Numbered from the stretch's first letter, positions 19,155-27,453 are shown. The stretch is DNA of 64,000 nt from Psychrobacter luti (GCF_014192115.1 NZ_JACHXL010000001.1:1-64000); one strand, 5' to 3'. Numbers and translations are program-made. Notes: generated from the sequence alone by a model not told the origin.

Positions 19155-20240
19155 TTATTCAAATAAATTTAGCTGCGGCAGTATTTGAGTGGCGGGCGTT
19201 AACGAAGAAAAAGTAACACCGACAAGCCGGATAGGCAGCAGACGTGGAATGTCTAAAAACAGCTTATCAAGCCAGTAATGGGCAGATTCAGCGCTATCAA
19301 AAGCCGTGGATAAGGTGTGTGAACGCGTGACTTGGGTAAAATCAGCGTATTTAATTTTAAGGGTAATGGTATAGGCGATTAGTTGCTTATTATGCAGCTG
19401 CTCAAAAGCATCGGCATTTTGCTCATAGATTTGTATACGTAACTCATCATCGTGACTTAAATTGTCCCTAAAAGTGGTCTCAGAACCAACCGACTTGTGC
19501 GTACGCTGCGATTTAACGGGGCGTTCGTCACGGCCATGGGCGATGTCATGATAAAACTGTCCACGTTTACCAAACTCATTGACTAATAGGGCAGCAGGGG
19601 TGCGCCGCAGGTCAGCACCGTTACTGATACCCATCGCATGCAAGCGTTTCGCCGTTGCTTTGCCAATCCCATGAAAACGCTCAATAGGCAGTGTGCTAAT
19701 AAACGCATCGGCATCCGCTGGCGTGATAACCGCCGTGCCATTGGGTTTATTAATATCAGAGGCAATCTTGGCCAGCATTTTATTAAAGGACACGCCCGCA
19801 GAGGCATTAAGTCCTGTCTGCTCTAAAATTTGCGCCCGTAGCCAATTTGCCATTAGTGTGGCTGAGCCATGATGCACACTCAGTCCTGTCACATCAAGAT
19901 AGGCTTCGTCTAACGATAAAGGTTCAACGTGCGAGGTTAAGCTGTGCATAATGCGGCGAATATCTTGACTGACCGCTCGATAGACATCAAAGCGTGGCCT
20001 GACAAATATGACGTCGGGGCAACGTTTGCGTGCTTCATAACATGACATAGCTGAGCGTACGCCAAACTTACGCACCTCATAACTGGCAGCTGCAACCACC
20101 CCACGACCACTGGGATCGCCACCGACGACCAAAGGCTTGCCGCGTAGTTCAGGAAAGTCGCGTTGTTCTACACTGGCATAAAAAGCATCCATGTCAATGT
20201 GAATAATCTTGCGTGGGCTAGGTGTGATAAGAGCAGTCAT
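19155..20240 (-). CDS. dinB: DNA polymerase IV (Y family)
   Basis: An error-prone translesion polymerase. The 361-residue product shows the catalytic motifs IDMDAFYASVEQ (metal-binding Asp) and SLDEAYLDVT (Asp-Glu pair), the HhH region around GIGKATAKRLHAMGI, and a little-finger domain. The C-terminus ends in PQLNLFE, a good match to the sliding-clamp binding motif QLxLF. I use the ATG at 20240. A GTG two codons upstream is also in frame. No LexA-type box was recognised upstream by eye. Confidence 0.95.
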   Translation of the reverse strand: MTALITPSPRKIIHIDMDAFYASVEQRDFPELRGKPLVVGGDPSGRGVVAAASYEVRKFGVRSAMSCYEARKRCPDVIFVRPRFDVYRAVSQDIRRIMHSLTSHVEPLSLDEAYLDVTGLSVHHGSATLMANWLRAQILEQTGLNASAGVSFNKMLAKIASDINKPNGTAVITPADADAFISTLPIERFHGIGKATAKRLHAMGISNGADLRRTPAALLVNEFGKRGQFYHDIAHGRDERPVKSQRTHKSVGSETTFRDNLSHDDELRIQIYEQNADAFEQLHNKQLIAYTITLKIKYADFTQVTRSHTLSTAFDSAESAHYWLDKLFLDIPRLLPIRLVGVTFSSLTPATQILPQLNLFE

Positions 20241-20665
20241 AACCACTATTTTACCTGATTTGCAACCTTTGTTTTAGTCTCTCTTGTTGAGTATGAAATC
20301 GTTTATAAGGAGGCTAATACTACTATTGATATAGAGCGGGTTAGTGGCACTAAGCACGATATTTGGCATTTTTGATAGCCTATCTGGCAACATTAATCAG
20401 TTTTGCTTAACGTTTATCCGAATATACCTACCGTTTATCGGCAAGAAACACTTTATATGTTACAGTTTTGCTGCTATTGTTTTATAATAAAGTATCCAAA
20501 GAAGTTAATGGCTATTAAGTAAAATACGACTTTATGATTTTATTTTTCAGCATATATGGATGTTTGTATAGCTCATGTCATACTCATGGAACGAGCAATG
20601 ATGTAAGGTATTAGCAGAAAACCACTGAGCTTTACTGGTAGTACAGGATAGTTAAGGAGCTGGAT
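20241..20665. other. Intergenic region upstream of the small gene at 20666, with a short direct repeat
   Basis: This 425-base gap has no ORF. Two near-identical decamers, CGTTTATCCG (20411-20420) and CGTTTATCGG (20432-20441), sit 21 bases apart, about two helical turns. They might be protein-binding sites for either divergent gene. This is position-based inference only. Confidence 0.4.
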
Positions 20666-20911
20666 ATGAATGGTGAGGTAACAGGGAGCAACTTGACCCG
20701 CGCATTACTTGAACATAGTAATAAACCAATATGGTGTGCGGTTGATGATGAAAGTGATGAACAAGCGATGATGGATCATGATGGTAATGATTTTACCGCC
20801 TATATCGTATCATTTAAAGATGGCTACTTTTATTGTAGCTGCGGCACACCTTGGGCATACGCGGTACCAATCAAGGTAAGTGCGATCACGCAGTGTGAGG
20901 TGAACGTTTGA
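20666..20911 (+). CDS. Small acidic protein of unknown function
   Basis: An 81-residue protein with no family I recognise. It is acidic in the middle (DDESDEQAMMDHDGND) and then has a compact segment with a CSCG motif (residues about 64-67) and a third cysteine at about 78. These could bind a metal or form a disulphide, though that is speculative. No signal peptide or membrane segment is seen. The ATG has a strong AAGGAG site upstream and the gene is followed at once by a good terminator. Both features support a real, single-gene transcript. Confidence 0.68.
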   Translation: MNGEVTGSNLTRALLEHSNKPIWCAVDDESDEQAMMDHDGNDFTAYIVSFKDGYFYCSCGTPWAYAVPIKVSAITQCEVNV

Positions 20912-20942
20912 GTAGCATGGTAAGTAGTAAATCACCTATATA

Positions 20943-20974
20943 AAATAGCCTCATACTGTAGAGGCTATTTTTTT
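20943..20974 (+). terminator. Terminator after the small acidic protein gene
   Basis: AAATAGCCTC pairs with GAGGCTATTT across an eight-base loop, followed by more T residues. It separates this gene from the convergent maiA. Confidence 0.88.
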
Positions 20975-20989
20975 GTCAATATTAAGTGC

Positions 20990-21628
20990 TTAGGCATCAG
21001 GTTGAGCCATAGGATCGGCGTCAGCAAAGGCTTTAAGCGTGCGACAATGCGTATCGATCTCGGCTATATTAGGGTAGGCGCTTAAATCTACTTTAAAGCG
21101 TCTTGCCGATGCGACTTGCGGAATCAAATAGCAATCTGCAAAAGTAGGGTTATCACCGTAACAGAACTTTCCACGGCTGTTATCTTGTGCTAAGCGTTTT
21201 TCTAACGCTGCAAAACCCTCACTTATCCAGCGATTACACCATTTTATAACTTTATCCTCGTCTACCGATAGCTCATTGCGTAGATATTGCAGAATACGGC
21301 GATTGTTAATGGGGTGGATATCGCAACCAATCATGGCGCTTAGTGCACGTACCTGCATACGACCGGCAGCGTCTTTAGGCAATAGCGGCGTCTCGGGATA
21401 AACCTCTTCCAACCACTCTAAGATAGCCGGACTTTGAAACAACAGCAAATCATCTGCTTGTAATACCGGCACTAAACCTTGTGGATTAATGGCTTTAAAC
21501 GCTGATTCAAGCTGCTGATCTCTTGCCAAGTTAACCGCGATATACTCATAAGCTAAACTTTTAAGATTCATCGCGATACGAGTACGATGCGATGTTCCGC
21601 TACGAAAGTAACTATATAACTTCATCAT
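20990..21628 (-). CDS. maiA: Maleylacetoacetate isomerase (zeta-class GST)
   Basis: MaiA isomerises maleylacetoacetate to fumarylacetoacetate with glutathione, the penultimate step of tyrosine breakdown. The 212-residue GST-fold protein begins with MMKLYSYFRSGTSHRTRIAM, matching the zeta-class start where Ser/Cys residues bind glutathione. It also has the NPQGLVPVL and LFQSPAILEWLEE pieces of the thioredoxin-like domain. The ATG at 21628 follows an AAGGGA site. It is the first gene of the aromatic catabolic island and is divergent from the IclR regulator. Assignment to maleylacetoacetate rather than maleylpyruvate rests on fahA and hpd nearby. Confidence 0.9.
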   Translation of the reverse strand: MMKLYSYFRSGTSHRTRIAMNLKSLAYEYIAVNLARDQQLESAFKAINPQGLVPVLQADDLLLFQSPAILEWLEEVYPETPLLPKDAAGRMQVRALSAMIGCDIHPINNRRILQYLRNELSVDEDKVIKWCNRWISEGFAALEKRLAQDNSRGKFCYGDNPTFADCYLIPQVASARRFKVDLSAYPNIAEIDTHCRTLKAFADADPMAQPDA

Positions 21629-21838
21629 TATCAATTCCCTTTATAATGGTAGGTTGTTTGTGTCATAAGTGGTTATAATTATTGATACCATGCTTATGTT
21701 ATATAATCCAAATGAGTAATGTTAAGTCGTACTGTTATGAGATTTCCATAAATAATACATTAACAAAGTAGACCATTAATAGCGTAGATAACTAATATAG
21801 TAAGCCATCAATTGAACAAACCACTGATTGAGCAAAAC

Positions 21839-22687
21839 ATGCCCGTATCTGAAAACCTGACAGACAATCCTACTACTAATAAAAACCAAGGTGGTGTACA
21901 GTCACTTGAAATCGGATTGTCAGTATTAGACGTCCTTATCAATCACAACGAGCCTATGATGCTTAAAGATATTGCGCAAAATGTGCAAATGCATCCGGCA
22001 AAGTGTCATCGCTATCTGGTCAGTCTTATTCGTAAAAGTTATGCGCGGCAGCTCAGCGATGGTCGTTATGGACTGGGCGTGCGCGTTAATACACTGGCAT
22101 CATTGGGATATACTGGATTTAATCAAAACAATATCTTGGAGCGACTGACCCATATCGCCAATGAGATTAAAGACACGTTACACTGCGGCGTGCAAATTGC
22201 CAAATGGTTTAGTGAAGGTCCGATTATCATTCAATCGGTTGAGCCAGATAGCCCAATCAGTATCATAACTCGTATCGGATCACGTATGCCATTAACGACA
22301 TCGGCTACAGGTCATTTGTTTGCAAGCTATCAGTCAGATGCTGTTATTAAACCCTTAGTCATCGCAGAATGGCAAGCGAAGCAAGAGACAGTAATAACAG
22401 AGAAATGGCATTACTTTAACCAATTGCGAGCCAAAATTCGTACCCAAGGCTATGCGACCGTCACCGGTGATATGCTTATGGGAATTAATGCTATAACTAT
22501 CCCTGTTATCATACCGCAGCTTGCTAGCAATGTAAGCTCATCAGATAATGCTAAGTCATCGGGTGATAGCTTGGCATTAGAATATGCCATTACTATCATC
22601 GGCACCACAGAGCAGTTGCCGATGAGTGAGCAGCGTAACGTGGTCGAGCAAATACTAGCGATAGCGCAGCGTTATCAAATAGCGTAG
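21839..22687 (+). CDS. IclR-family transcriptional regulator of the aromatic island
   Basis: A 282-residue regulator with an N-terminal winged helix (about 25-85, SVLDVLINHNEPMMLKDIAQNVQMHPAKCHRYL) and a C-terminal IclR effector-binding domain. An upstream TTG at 21812 could add nine residues. I prefer the ATG at 21839, though neither site has a strong ribosome signal. It is divergent from maiA and convergent with dctP, inside the tyrosine-degradation genes, so it probably regulates them in response to an aromatic intermediate. The inducer is not predictable from sequence. Confidence 0.86.
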   Translation: MPVSENLTDNPTTNKNQGGVQSLEIGLSVLDVLINHNEPMMLKDIAQNVQMHPAKCHRYLVSLIRKSYARQLSDGRYGLGVRVNTLASLGYTGFNQNNILERLTHIANEIKDTLHCGVQIAKWFSEGPIIIQSVEPDSPISIITRIGSRMPLTTSATGHLFASYQSDAVIKPLVIAEWQAKQETVITEKWHYFNQLRAKIRTQGYATVTGDMLMGINAITIPVIIPQLASNVSSSDNAKSSGDSLALEYAITIIGTTEQLPMSEQRNVVEQILAIAQRYQIA

Positions 22688-22720
22688 CCATTAGTTTGAT
22701 TCGAACCCAACTCCTTTAGA

Positions 22721-23773
22721 TTAGACCTTGCAGGCGACACTAGCAGCTTTCGCCTGGTCATAAACGGCATCACCGTCCAAACCAAGCGCTGCTAATTCAT
22801 CAAGATATCGTTGAGTACCTTCTAATAACGGGCCTTTCCAATTAGGATCGTTTAAGGGGTCTGGAATATCAATCATAGTATCGCCTTTGGCACGCGCTGC
22901 AGCCATGGCTGCTTCATTACTTTCATCAAATACTCTTGCAATACGTTTTGACAGCTCTAAACCAGAGTTATCATCAATGACCTTTTTTAGGTCATCGGGT
23001 AGACTGTTGTATTTATCCTTATTCATAGTTACTACGAAGGTAGAGTTATAAAAAGGAATGTTGGTATGATGATTGAGTAACTCATCTAAACGGAATGCTT
23101 GAATAGGCTGCCAAGTAAAGGCTAAACCATCAATAACACCACGTTGCAATGAGGTATAAGTATCACTAGCAGGCATCCCAACTGGAGCTGCTCCAATCGT
23201 ATCGATAACATGGCTTGCAACCACAGATGGTTGACGAATACGTAAGCCTTTCATGTCAGCAGGTGTACGAATCGGTTTGTCAGCGGTATGTAATGCGCCT
23301 TGTCCTGAGCCCATCAAAGAAAGTAAATGGGTGTCTTCATATTCACTATTGATTGCGCCATTATTATATAGCTCATACAAGATACAGGTTTGCTGTTCTG
23401 CTGTATTGGATATACCTGGCAACTCGACCACTTGAGTTAAAGGGAAACGCCCAGCAGTGTAGCCCTGCACTTGCATACCGATATCGACGGTACCTTTGGC
23501 TGCAGCTTCATAAGTGGCGCCTGGCTTGCTGAGCGTGGCAGAAGGGTAGATTTCAACTTTTAAGCGTCCCTTGGAATCTTCTTCAATCTTGCGAGCCCAA
23601 GGCTCAAAGCCCTCGGTATTTATATTGTCGTTGGCAGTCATAAAATGTGAAAATCTTAACGTGGTTACTTTGTCTGAATCTATAGATTCACTGACAGATT
23701 GCTCGTTATTTGAACAGCCTGATAATGTGAGTAGCGAAGCTAATGCTATCCCTAAAGGTGTTTTTATTTTCAT
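22721..23773 (-). CDS. TRAP transporter substrate-binding lipoprotein (DctP family)
   Basis: The periplasmic binding component of a TRAP transporter, which normally imports carboxylates. The 350-residue product has a lipoprotein signal peptide ending in LTLSGC, so it would be lipid-anchored. It also shows the DctP fold features TLRFSHFMTANDNINTEGF, DMKGLRIRQPS with the substrate-binding Arg, and GVIDGLAFTW. The ATG at 23773 has an AAGGA site. No DctQ or DctM membrane subunit lies in the island. Either it serves a transporter encoded elsewhere or it binds its ligand for another purpose. Its place next to the VOC and fahA genes suggests an aromatic acid ligand. Confidence 0.88.
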   Translation of the reverse strand: MKIKTPLGIALASLLTLSGCSNNEQSVSESIDSDKVTTLRFSHFMTANDNINTEGFEPWARKIEEDSKGRLKVEIYPSATLSKPGATYEAAAKGTVDIGMQVQGYTAGRFPLTQVVELPGISNTAEQQTCILYELYNNGAINSEYEDTHLLSLMGSGQGALHTADKPIRTPADMKGLRIRQPSVVASHVIDTIGAAPVGMPASDTYTSLQRGVIDGLAFTWQPIQAFRLDELLNHHTNIPFYNSTFVVTMNKDKYNSLPDDLKKVIDDNSGLELSKRIARVFDESNEAAMAAARAKGDTMIDIPDPLNDPNWKGPLLEGTQRYLDELAALGLDGDAVYDQAKAASVACKV

Positions 23774-23827
23774 CGTAGAGTCCTTTCTTGATGACTAGAT
23801 TTTATTGATTGGCTATCTTTTTTGATT

Positions 23828-23876
23828 CTATTGTCATTTGATTATCATATTCATTTTAATAATCAAACAACAATAG
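23828..23876. promoter_or_regulatory. Long inverted repeat between the VOC gene and dctP
   Basis: Eighteen-base arms (23828-23845 and 23859-23876) are complementary at 16 positions and separated by 13 bases. The core arms are TTTGATTAT and ATAATCAAA. No T run follows on either strand, so it is not an ordinary terminator. It could be an operator for dctP or an mRNA hairpin between the two genes. Confidence 0.55.
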
Positions 23877-23899
23877 ATAGCTAATAAATAACAGCCTGA

Positions 23900-24475
23900 T
23901 TATTCACCGACAGGCGCGACTTCTCTTGCTTCAGCCAGTTCCTCTGAATGTAAAAACTGAGTATGAGCGGGTGCACGTTTAGTACGCGACCATTCTTCTA
24001 ACATCTCATACTTCATCTCTTCAGTAATCATCGAGACTTTTTCTTCTGAGGTAATATCATCGTAGGTGAGCTCCATACGATGGCCATTAGGATCAAAGAA
24101 ATAGATAGAATGGAAGATACCGTGATTGGTCACGCCAACCACATCAATACCATTTTCCTCTAAATGCTTTTTTGCAGCCATTAAGGCATCACGGTCTTTT
24201 ACCTTCATAGCTAAGTGTTGCACCCAGTTTGGCGTATTGGGATCAAAGCCCATTTCAGGCTGATTGGGCACTTCAAAAAACGCCAAGACATTGCCATTAC
24301 CAGCATCTAAAAACACATGCATATAAGGGTCAAAGGCTTTGGTCGAAGGTACATGGTCTTCAGCAAATGCTAAGATGAAATCCATGTTGAGATATTTTTT
24401 ATACCATTCAACAGTTTCTTTAGCATCCTTGCAGCGATAGGCCACATGATGGATTTTTTCAATTTTAAAACTCAT
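23900..24475 (-). CDS. VOC-superfamily metalloenzyme, candidate ring-cleavage dioxygenase of the tyrosine island
   Basis: A 191-residue single-domain protein of the vicinal oxygen chelate (glyoxalase/extradiol dioxygenase) superfamily. Two beta-alpha-beta-beta-beta modules are visible. Likely metal ligands sit at the usual places: His10 (IHHVAYR), His87 (NWVQHLAMKV) and Glu135 (GHRMELTYDD), with Glu68 (AFFEV) as a possible fourth. A highly charged tail of about 50 residues follows. The ATG at 24475 has an AAGGA site. The gene lies between fahA and dctP on the same strand, where other clusters carry hmgA. It may cleave homogentisate in place of HmgA, or it may be a glyoxalase-like helper. The family is firm and the reaction is inferred. 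Confidence 0.78.
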   Translation of the reverse strand: MSFKIEKIHHVAYRCKDAKETVEWYKKYLNMDFILAFAEDHVPSTKAFDPYMHVFLDAGNGNVLAFFEVPNQPEMGFDPNTPNWVQHLAMKVKDRDALMAAKKHLEENGIDVVGVTNHGIFHSIYFFDPNGHRMELTYDDITSEEKVSMITEEMKYEMLEEWSRTKRAPAHTQFLHSEELAEAREVAPVGE

Positions 24476-24610
24476 ATCAATATCCTTTTGATAGGGAATA
24501 CAGTCAGTAGATGGAAGCTGCCATTACCGATTAACCATACGTCTATGGTTGCTTAGCAACTCAAAACTGCTGTTCTTATACCTTTATTTTAATATCTTTT
24601 GTTTTCTATA

Positions 24611-25900
24611 CTATTTGTCAAAATCGAATGTGAGTGCAGGCAAGACTTTGCCGCGTACTTCACCAAAGCCAACACGAATACCATCTTTTTCGCTATAGCC
24701 TTTCATGATGACCGTATCACCATCTTCGATAAAGCTGCGTATCTCGCCGCCTTTTAAAGTGACAGGTTTGGTCGCATTCCAGGCAATCTCTAACATCGAG
24801 CCATAAGAGTCTGGTGTCGGTCCTGAAATCGTCCCTGAGCCCATCATATCGCCGACTTCTACTTTACAACCCGTGATGGTGTGGTGCGTTAGCTGCTGTG
24901 CCATTGACCAATACATGTATTTAAAGTTGGTCTCACAAACCACCGTTGCTTCGTTTGCGTTTTCAGGTAATAACTCTACCGATAGAGTGATATCAAAGCT
25001 GCTATCAGCGGCTTTTTCATTGAGATAAGCCAGTGGTTTTGGCTCTTGCGTTGGGCATGAGGTTTTAAAAGGTGCTAAAGCATCCATGGTTACAATCCAA
25101 GGTGATACTTCAGAAGCAAAGGTTTTGGCATTGAATGGACCTAAAGGCACGTATTCCCATTTTTGAATATCACGGGCTGACCAGTCATTAAGTAATACCA
25201 TACCGAAAATATGGTCCGCTGCCTCATCGACTGCAATCGGTTGACCTATATTATTGCCTTTACCGACGACAAAGGCGGTTTCAAGCTCAAAATCTAGACG
25301 TTTACAAGGCGAGAAAATAGGACGGTCATCAGCATTGGGTTTTAGCTGACCTGATGGGCGTATCACATCCGTACCACTAACGATAACGGTGCTGGCGCGT
25401 CCGTTGTAACCGACTGGCATTTCAGTCCAGTTAGGCAGTAGGGCGTTATTTGGGTCGCGGAACATAGTGCCAACGTTGGTCGCATGCTCTTTAGAAGAAT
25501 AAAAGTCCGTAAAACCGGGCACTTGAACGGGCAGATGCATGGTGACGTCTGCTTGCTTAAACAGAGCTTTTTTCTGCAACTCTGTGTTGTCACGTAAAGT
25601 TTCGCTGGCATTAGATAGCAGCGCTTGAATGGTTGTTCGAGTCTTTGTCCAATTATTGCGACCAGAATCAATAAAGGCATTAAGCGTTGGCTGATCAAAG
25701 TAAGAGCCGCCATCTAAACTTAATAAACCTTCTGTTTCAAGTACCGACAAATCTAGCACTTGCTCACCGATAGCAACGCCAGCGCGACGCTTACCGTCGG
25801 CGGCTTCACTAAAGATACCATAAGGTAAATTATGAATAGAAAAGTCAGAATCAGCGGCAATATCGATAAATGAGGTGAGGTTTTTGTCAATCGTTGACAT
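24611..25900 (-). CDS. fahA: Fumarylacetoacetase
   Basis: FahA hydrolyses fumarylacetoacetate to fumarate and acetoacetate, ending tyrosine catabolism. The 429-residue length fits. Recognisable family parts include an N-terminal SH3-like region, DFYSSKEHATNVGTMFRDP with a catalytic His, FELETAFVVGKGN (metal-binding Glu pair), LLNDWSARDIQKWEYVPLGP, and GSGTISGPTPDSYGSMLE. The ATG at 25900 follows an AAGGAGCTCCCC site. The VOC gene follows 135 bases later on the same strand and probably belongs to the same transcript. An inverted repeat at 25929-25966 lies just upstream. Confidence 0.95.
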   Translation of the reverse strand: MSTIDKNLTSFIDIAADSDFSIHNLPYGIFSEAADGKRRAGVAIGEQVLDLSVLETEGLLSLDGGSYFDQPTLNAFIDSGRNNWTKTRTTIQALLSNASETLRDNTELQKKALFKQADVTMHLPVQVPGFTDFYSSKEHATNVGTMFRDPNNALLPNWTEMPVGYNGRASTVIVSGTDVIRPSGQLKPNADDRPIFSPCKRLDFELETAFVVGKGNNIGQPIAVDEAADHIFGMVLLNDWSARDIQKWEYVPLGPFNAKTFASEVSPWIVTMDALAPFKTSCPTQEPKPLAYLNEKAADSSFDITLSVELLPENANEATVVCETNFKYMYWSMAQQLTHHTITGCKVEVGDMMGSGTISGPTPDSYGSMLEIAWNATKPVTLKGGEIRSFIEDGDTVIMKGYSEKDGIRVGFGEVRGKVLPALTFDFDK

Positions 25901-25928
25901 GGGGAGCTCCTTGCTAAAGTATATATTG

Positions 25929-25966
25929 AATTACGTTATAATTAACTACTTACATATAATGTAATT
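25929..25966. promoter_or_regulatory. Inverted repeat upstream of fahA, candidate operator
   Basis: AATTACGTTAT (25929-25939) and ATAATGTAATT (25956-25966) match as an inverted repeat at 10 of 11 positions, with centres 27 bases apart. It begins 29 bases before the fahA start codon. The IclR or LysR regulator of this island could bind it. No experiment or alignment supports this yet. Confidence 0.42.
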
Positions 25967-26040
25967 TATAGCTTAATGCATTGCAAGTTTTTTTATGCAG
26001 TGTTTTCTATACAGTTTTTTTTAGAAAGTATCGGGCATAA

Positions 26041-26070
26041 AAAAAGGCTGAGCAATGACTCAGCCTTTTT
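26041..26070 (-). terminator. tyrB terminator
   Basis: AAAAAGGCTGAG pairs perfectly with CTCAGCCTTTTT around a six-base loop, giving a T-rich 3' side on either strand. On the minus strand it lies 35 bases past the tyrB stop and upstream of the fahA promoter region. Confidence 0.85.
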
Positions 26071-26104
26071 ATTGACATGATTTTTATGAAATAGCATTAG
26101 ATGA

Positions 26105-27301
26105 TTAGTCTTTTAAGACGTCGACCATGGCATTGGCAACATAATCGATATTACTGCTGTTTAGGCCAGCAACACACATACGCGAGTTCGAAACCATGTA
26201 AATACCAAACTTGCTTTGTAGTTGTTCAACCTGTTCAGGCGTCAAACCTGTAAAGCTAAACATACCATTTTGCTCAGTTAAGTAATCGAAGTTGCGATCA
26301 GATATTTTTTCTTCTAATACTGATTTGAGCTTTGAGCGCATAGATTTGATGCGGTCGCGCATCGCATAAACTTCGCCAACCCATTGCTCATGTAGCGCTT
26401 CGTCGTTCATAACGATATCAACCACGCGACCACCGTGTGATGGTGGGCTTGAGTAGATGCGACGTACCGTAGAGTTCAGCTGACCAAAGACGCGCTCAGT
26501 TTCGTCTACTGTTGGACAAACGACTGATAGACCGCCGACACGCTCGCCATATAGTGACAAGTTTTTAGAGAATGAGTTACTGACAAATAATGGCAGACCC
26601 ATGTCGACGGCTTTACGAATCGCGTAAGCGTCGCTTTCCATATCTTCGCCAAAGCCTTGATACGCGATGTCCATAAATGGAATCAGCTCACGCGCTTGAA
26701 TGACGTTTAGGACGGTATCCCACTGCTCACGAGTCAAGTCCATACCGGTTGGGTTATGGCAGCAAGGGTGCAATAAGATGACGTCATCTTTGTTTAAAGT
26801 CTCAAAAAAAGCAATCATTTCATCAAATTTGATGCTGCTGGTCGCTTTGTCGTAGTACGGATATTTACCGACTTCGACGTCAGAGCCTTCAAAGATAGCA
26901 ATGTGGTTGCCCCACGTTGGGTCGCTGACGTAACACTTAGACTTCGGGAACCATTCATGGATAAATTCTGCGCCTACTTTTAACGCACCAGAACCGCCGA
27001 TAGTGGCGATGGTCGCAACTAAATCGTCTTGTAAGATTTGCGCGTCTTTACCAAACAGCAACTCCTGACAACCTTTACGGTGTCCGGGTAAGCCGGCCAT
27101 TGGCAAGTAAGGACGAGGAGAGATTGGGTCAGCAATACGCTGCTCAGCCGTTTTGACACACTCAAGGACGGGTAATTTGCCATCCTCATCATAATAAACG
27201 CCCACGCCTAAATTGACTTTATCTGGGTTGGTGTCGGCGGCAAACTTGTCCATCAATCCTAAGATCGGGTCACCGGCATAATAATCGATACGTTCAAACA
27301 T
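26105..27301 (-). CDS. tyrB: Aromatic amino acid aminotransferase
   Basis: A PLP-dependent class I aminotransferase that would convert tyrosine to 4-hydroxyphenylpyruvate, the substrate of Hpd. The 398-residue protein begins MFERIDYYAGDPILGLMDKF, like TyrB/AspC proteins. It carries the PLP-lysine motif SNSFSKNLSLYGERVGGLS (Lys about 250) and HPCCHNPTGMDLT with the cofactor Asn. The ATG at 27301 follows an AAGGA site. AspC-like activity toward aspartate is also possible, since the two families are close. The location between fahA and hpd favours the aromatic role. The leader upstream is unusually rich in inverted repeats. Confidence 0.9.
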   Translation of the reverse strand: MFERIDYYAGDPILGLMDKFAADTNPDKVNLGVGVYYDEDGKLPVLECVKTAEQRIADPISPRPYLPMAGLPGHRKGCQELLFGKDAQILQDDLVATIATIGGSGALKVGAEFIHEWFPKSKCYVSDPTWGNHIAIFEGSDVEVGKYPYYDKATSSIKFDEMIAFFETLNKDDVILLHPCCHNPTGMDLTREQWDTVLNVIQARELIPFMDIAYQGFGEDMESDAYAIRKAVDMGLPLFVSNSFSKNLSLYGERVGGLSVVCPTVDETERVFGQLNSTVRRIYSSPPSHGGRVVDIVMNDEALHEQWVGEVYAMRDRIKSMRSKLKSVLEEKISDRNFDYLTEQNGMFSFTGLTPEQVEQLQSKFGIYMVSNSRMCVAGLNSSNIDYVANAMVDVLKD

Positions 27302-27323
27302 TTTTTTTCCTTACAAGGGAGAT

Positions 27324-27453
27324 GAGTTAAGGCGTTAAAAAGCATAAACCAGTTTGGCGATTAACTCAACGTTAGATTCAGCGATACTGATTAATTAACG
27401 CATTTTTTTGTTTATTGGCAAATTTTTTGCTGAATTTGAGTCTTTGCCAAACT
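27324..27453 (-). promoter_or_regulatory. Structured leader of tyrB with nested and competing inverted repeats
   Basis: Three collinear nested arm pairs fit one long hairpin: AGTTTGGC (27351-27358) with GCCAAACT (27446-27453), ACTCAA (27364-27369) with TTGAGT (27436-27441), and ATTCAGC (27376-27382) with GCTGAAT (27429-27435). A competing pair, TTGGCAAA (27415-27422) with TTTGCCAA (27443-27450), uses the same bases as the outer arm. Two more pairs, GAGTTAA/TTAACTC and GCGTTAA/TTAACGC, reach toward the ribosome site. The leader could therefore form alternative RNA folds, or the repeats could be protein sites. Confidence 0.5.
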
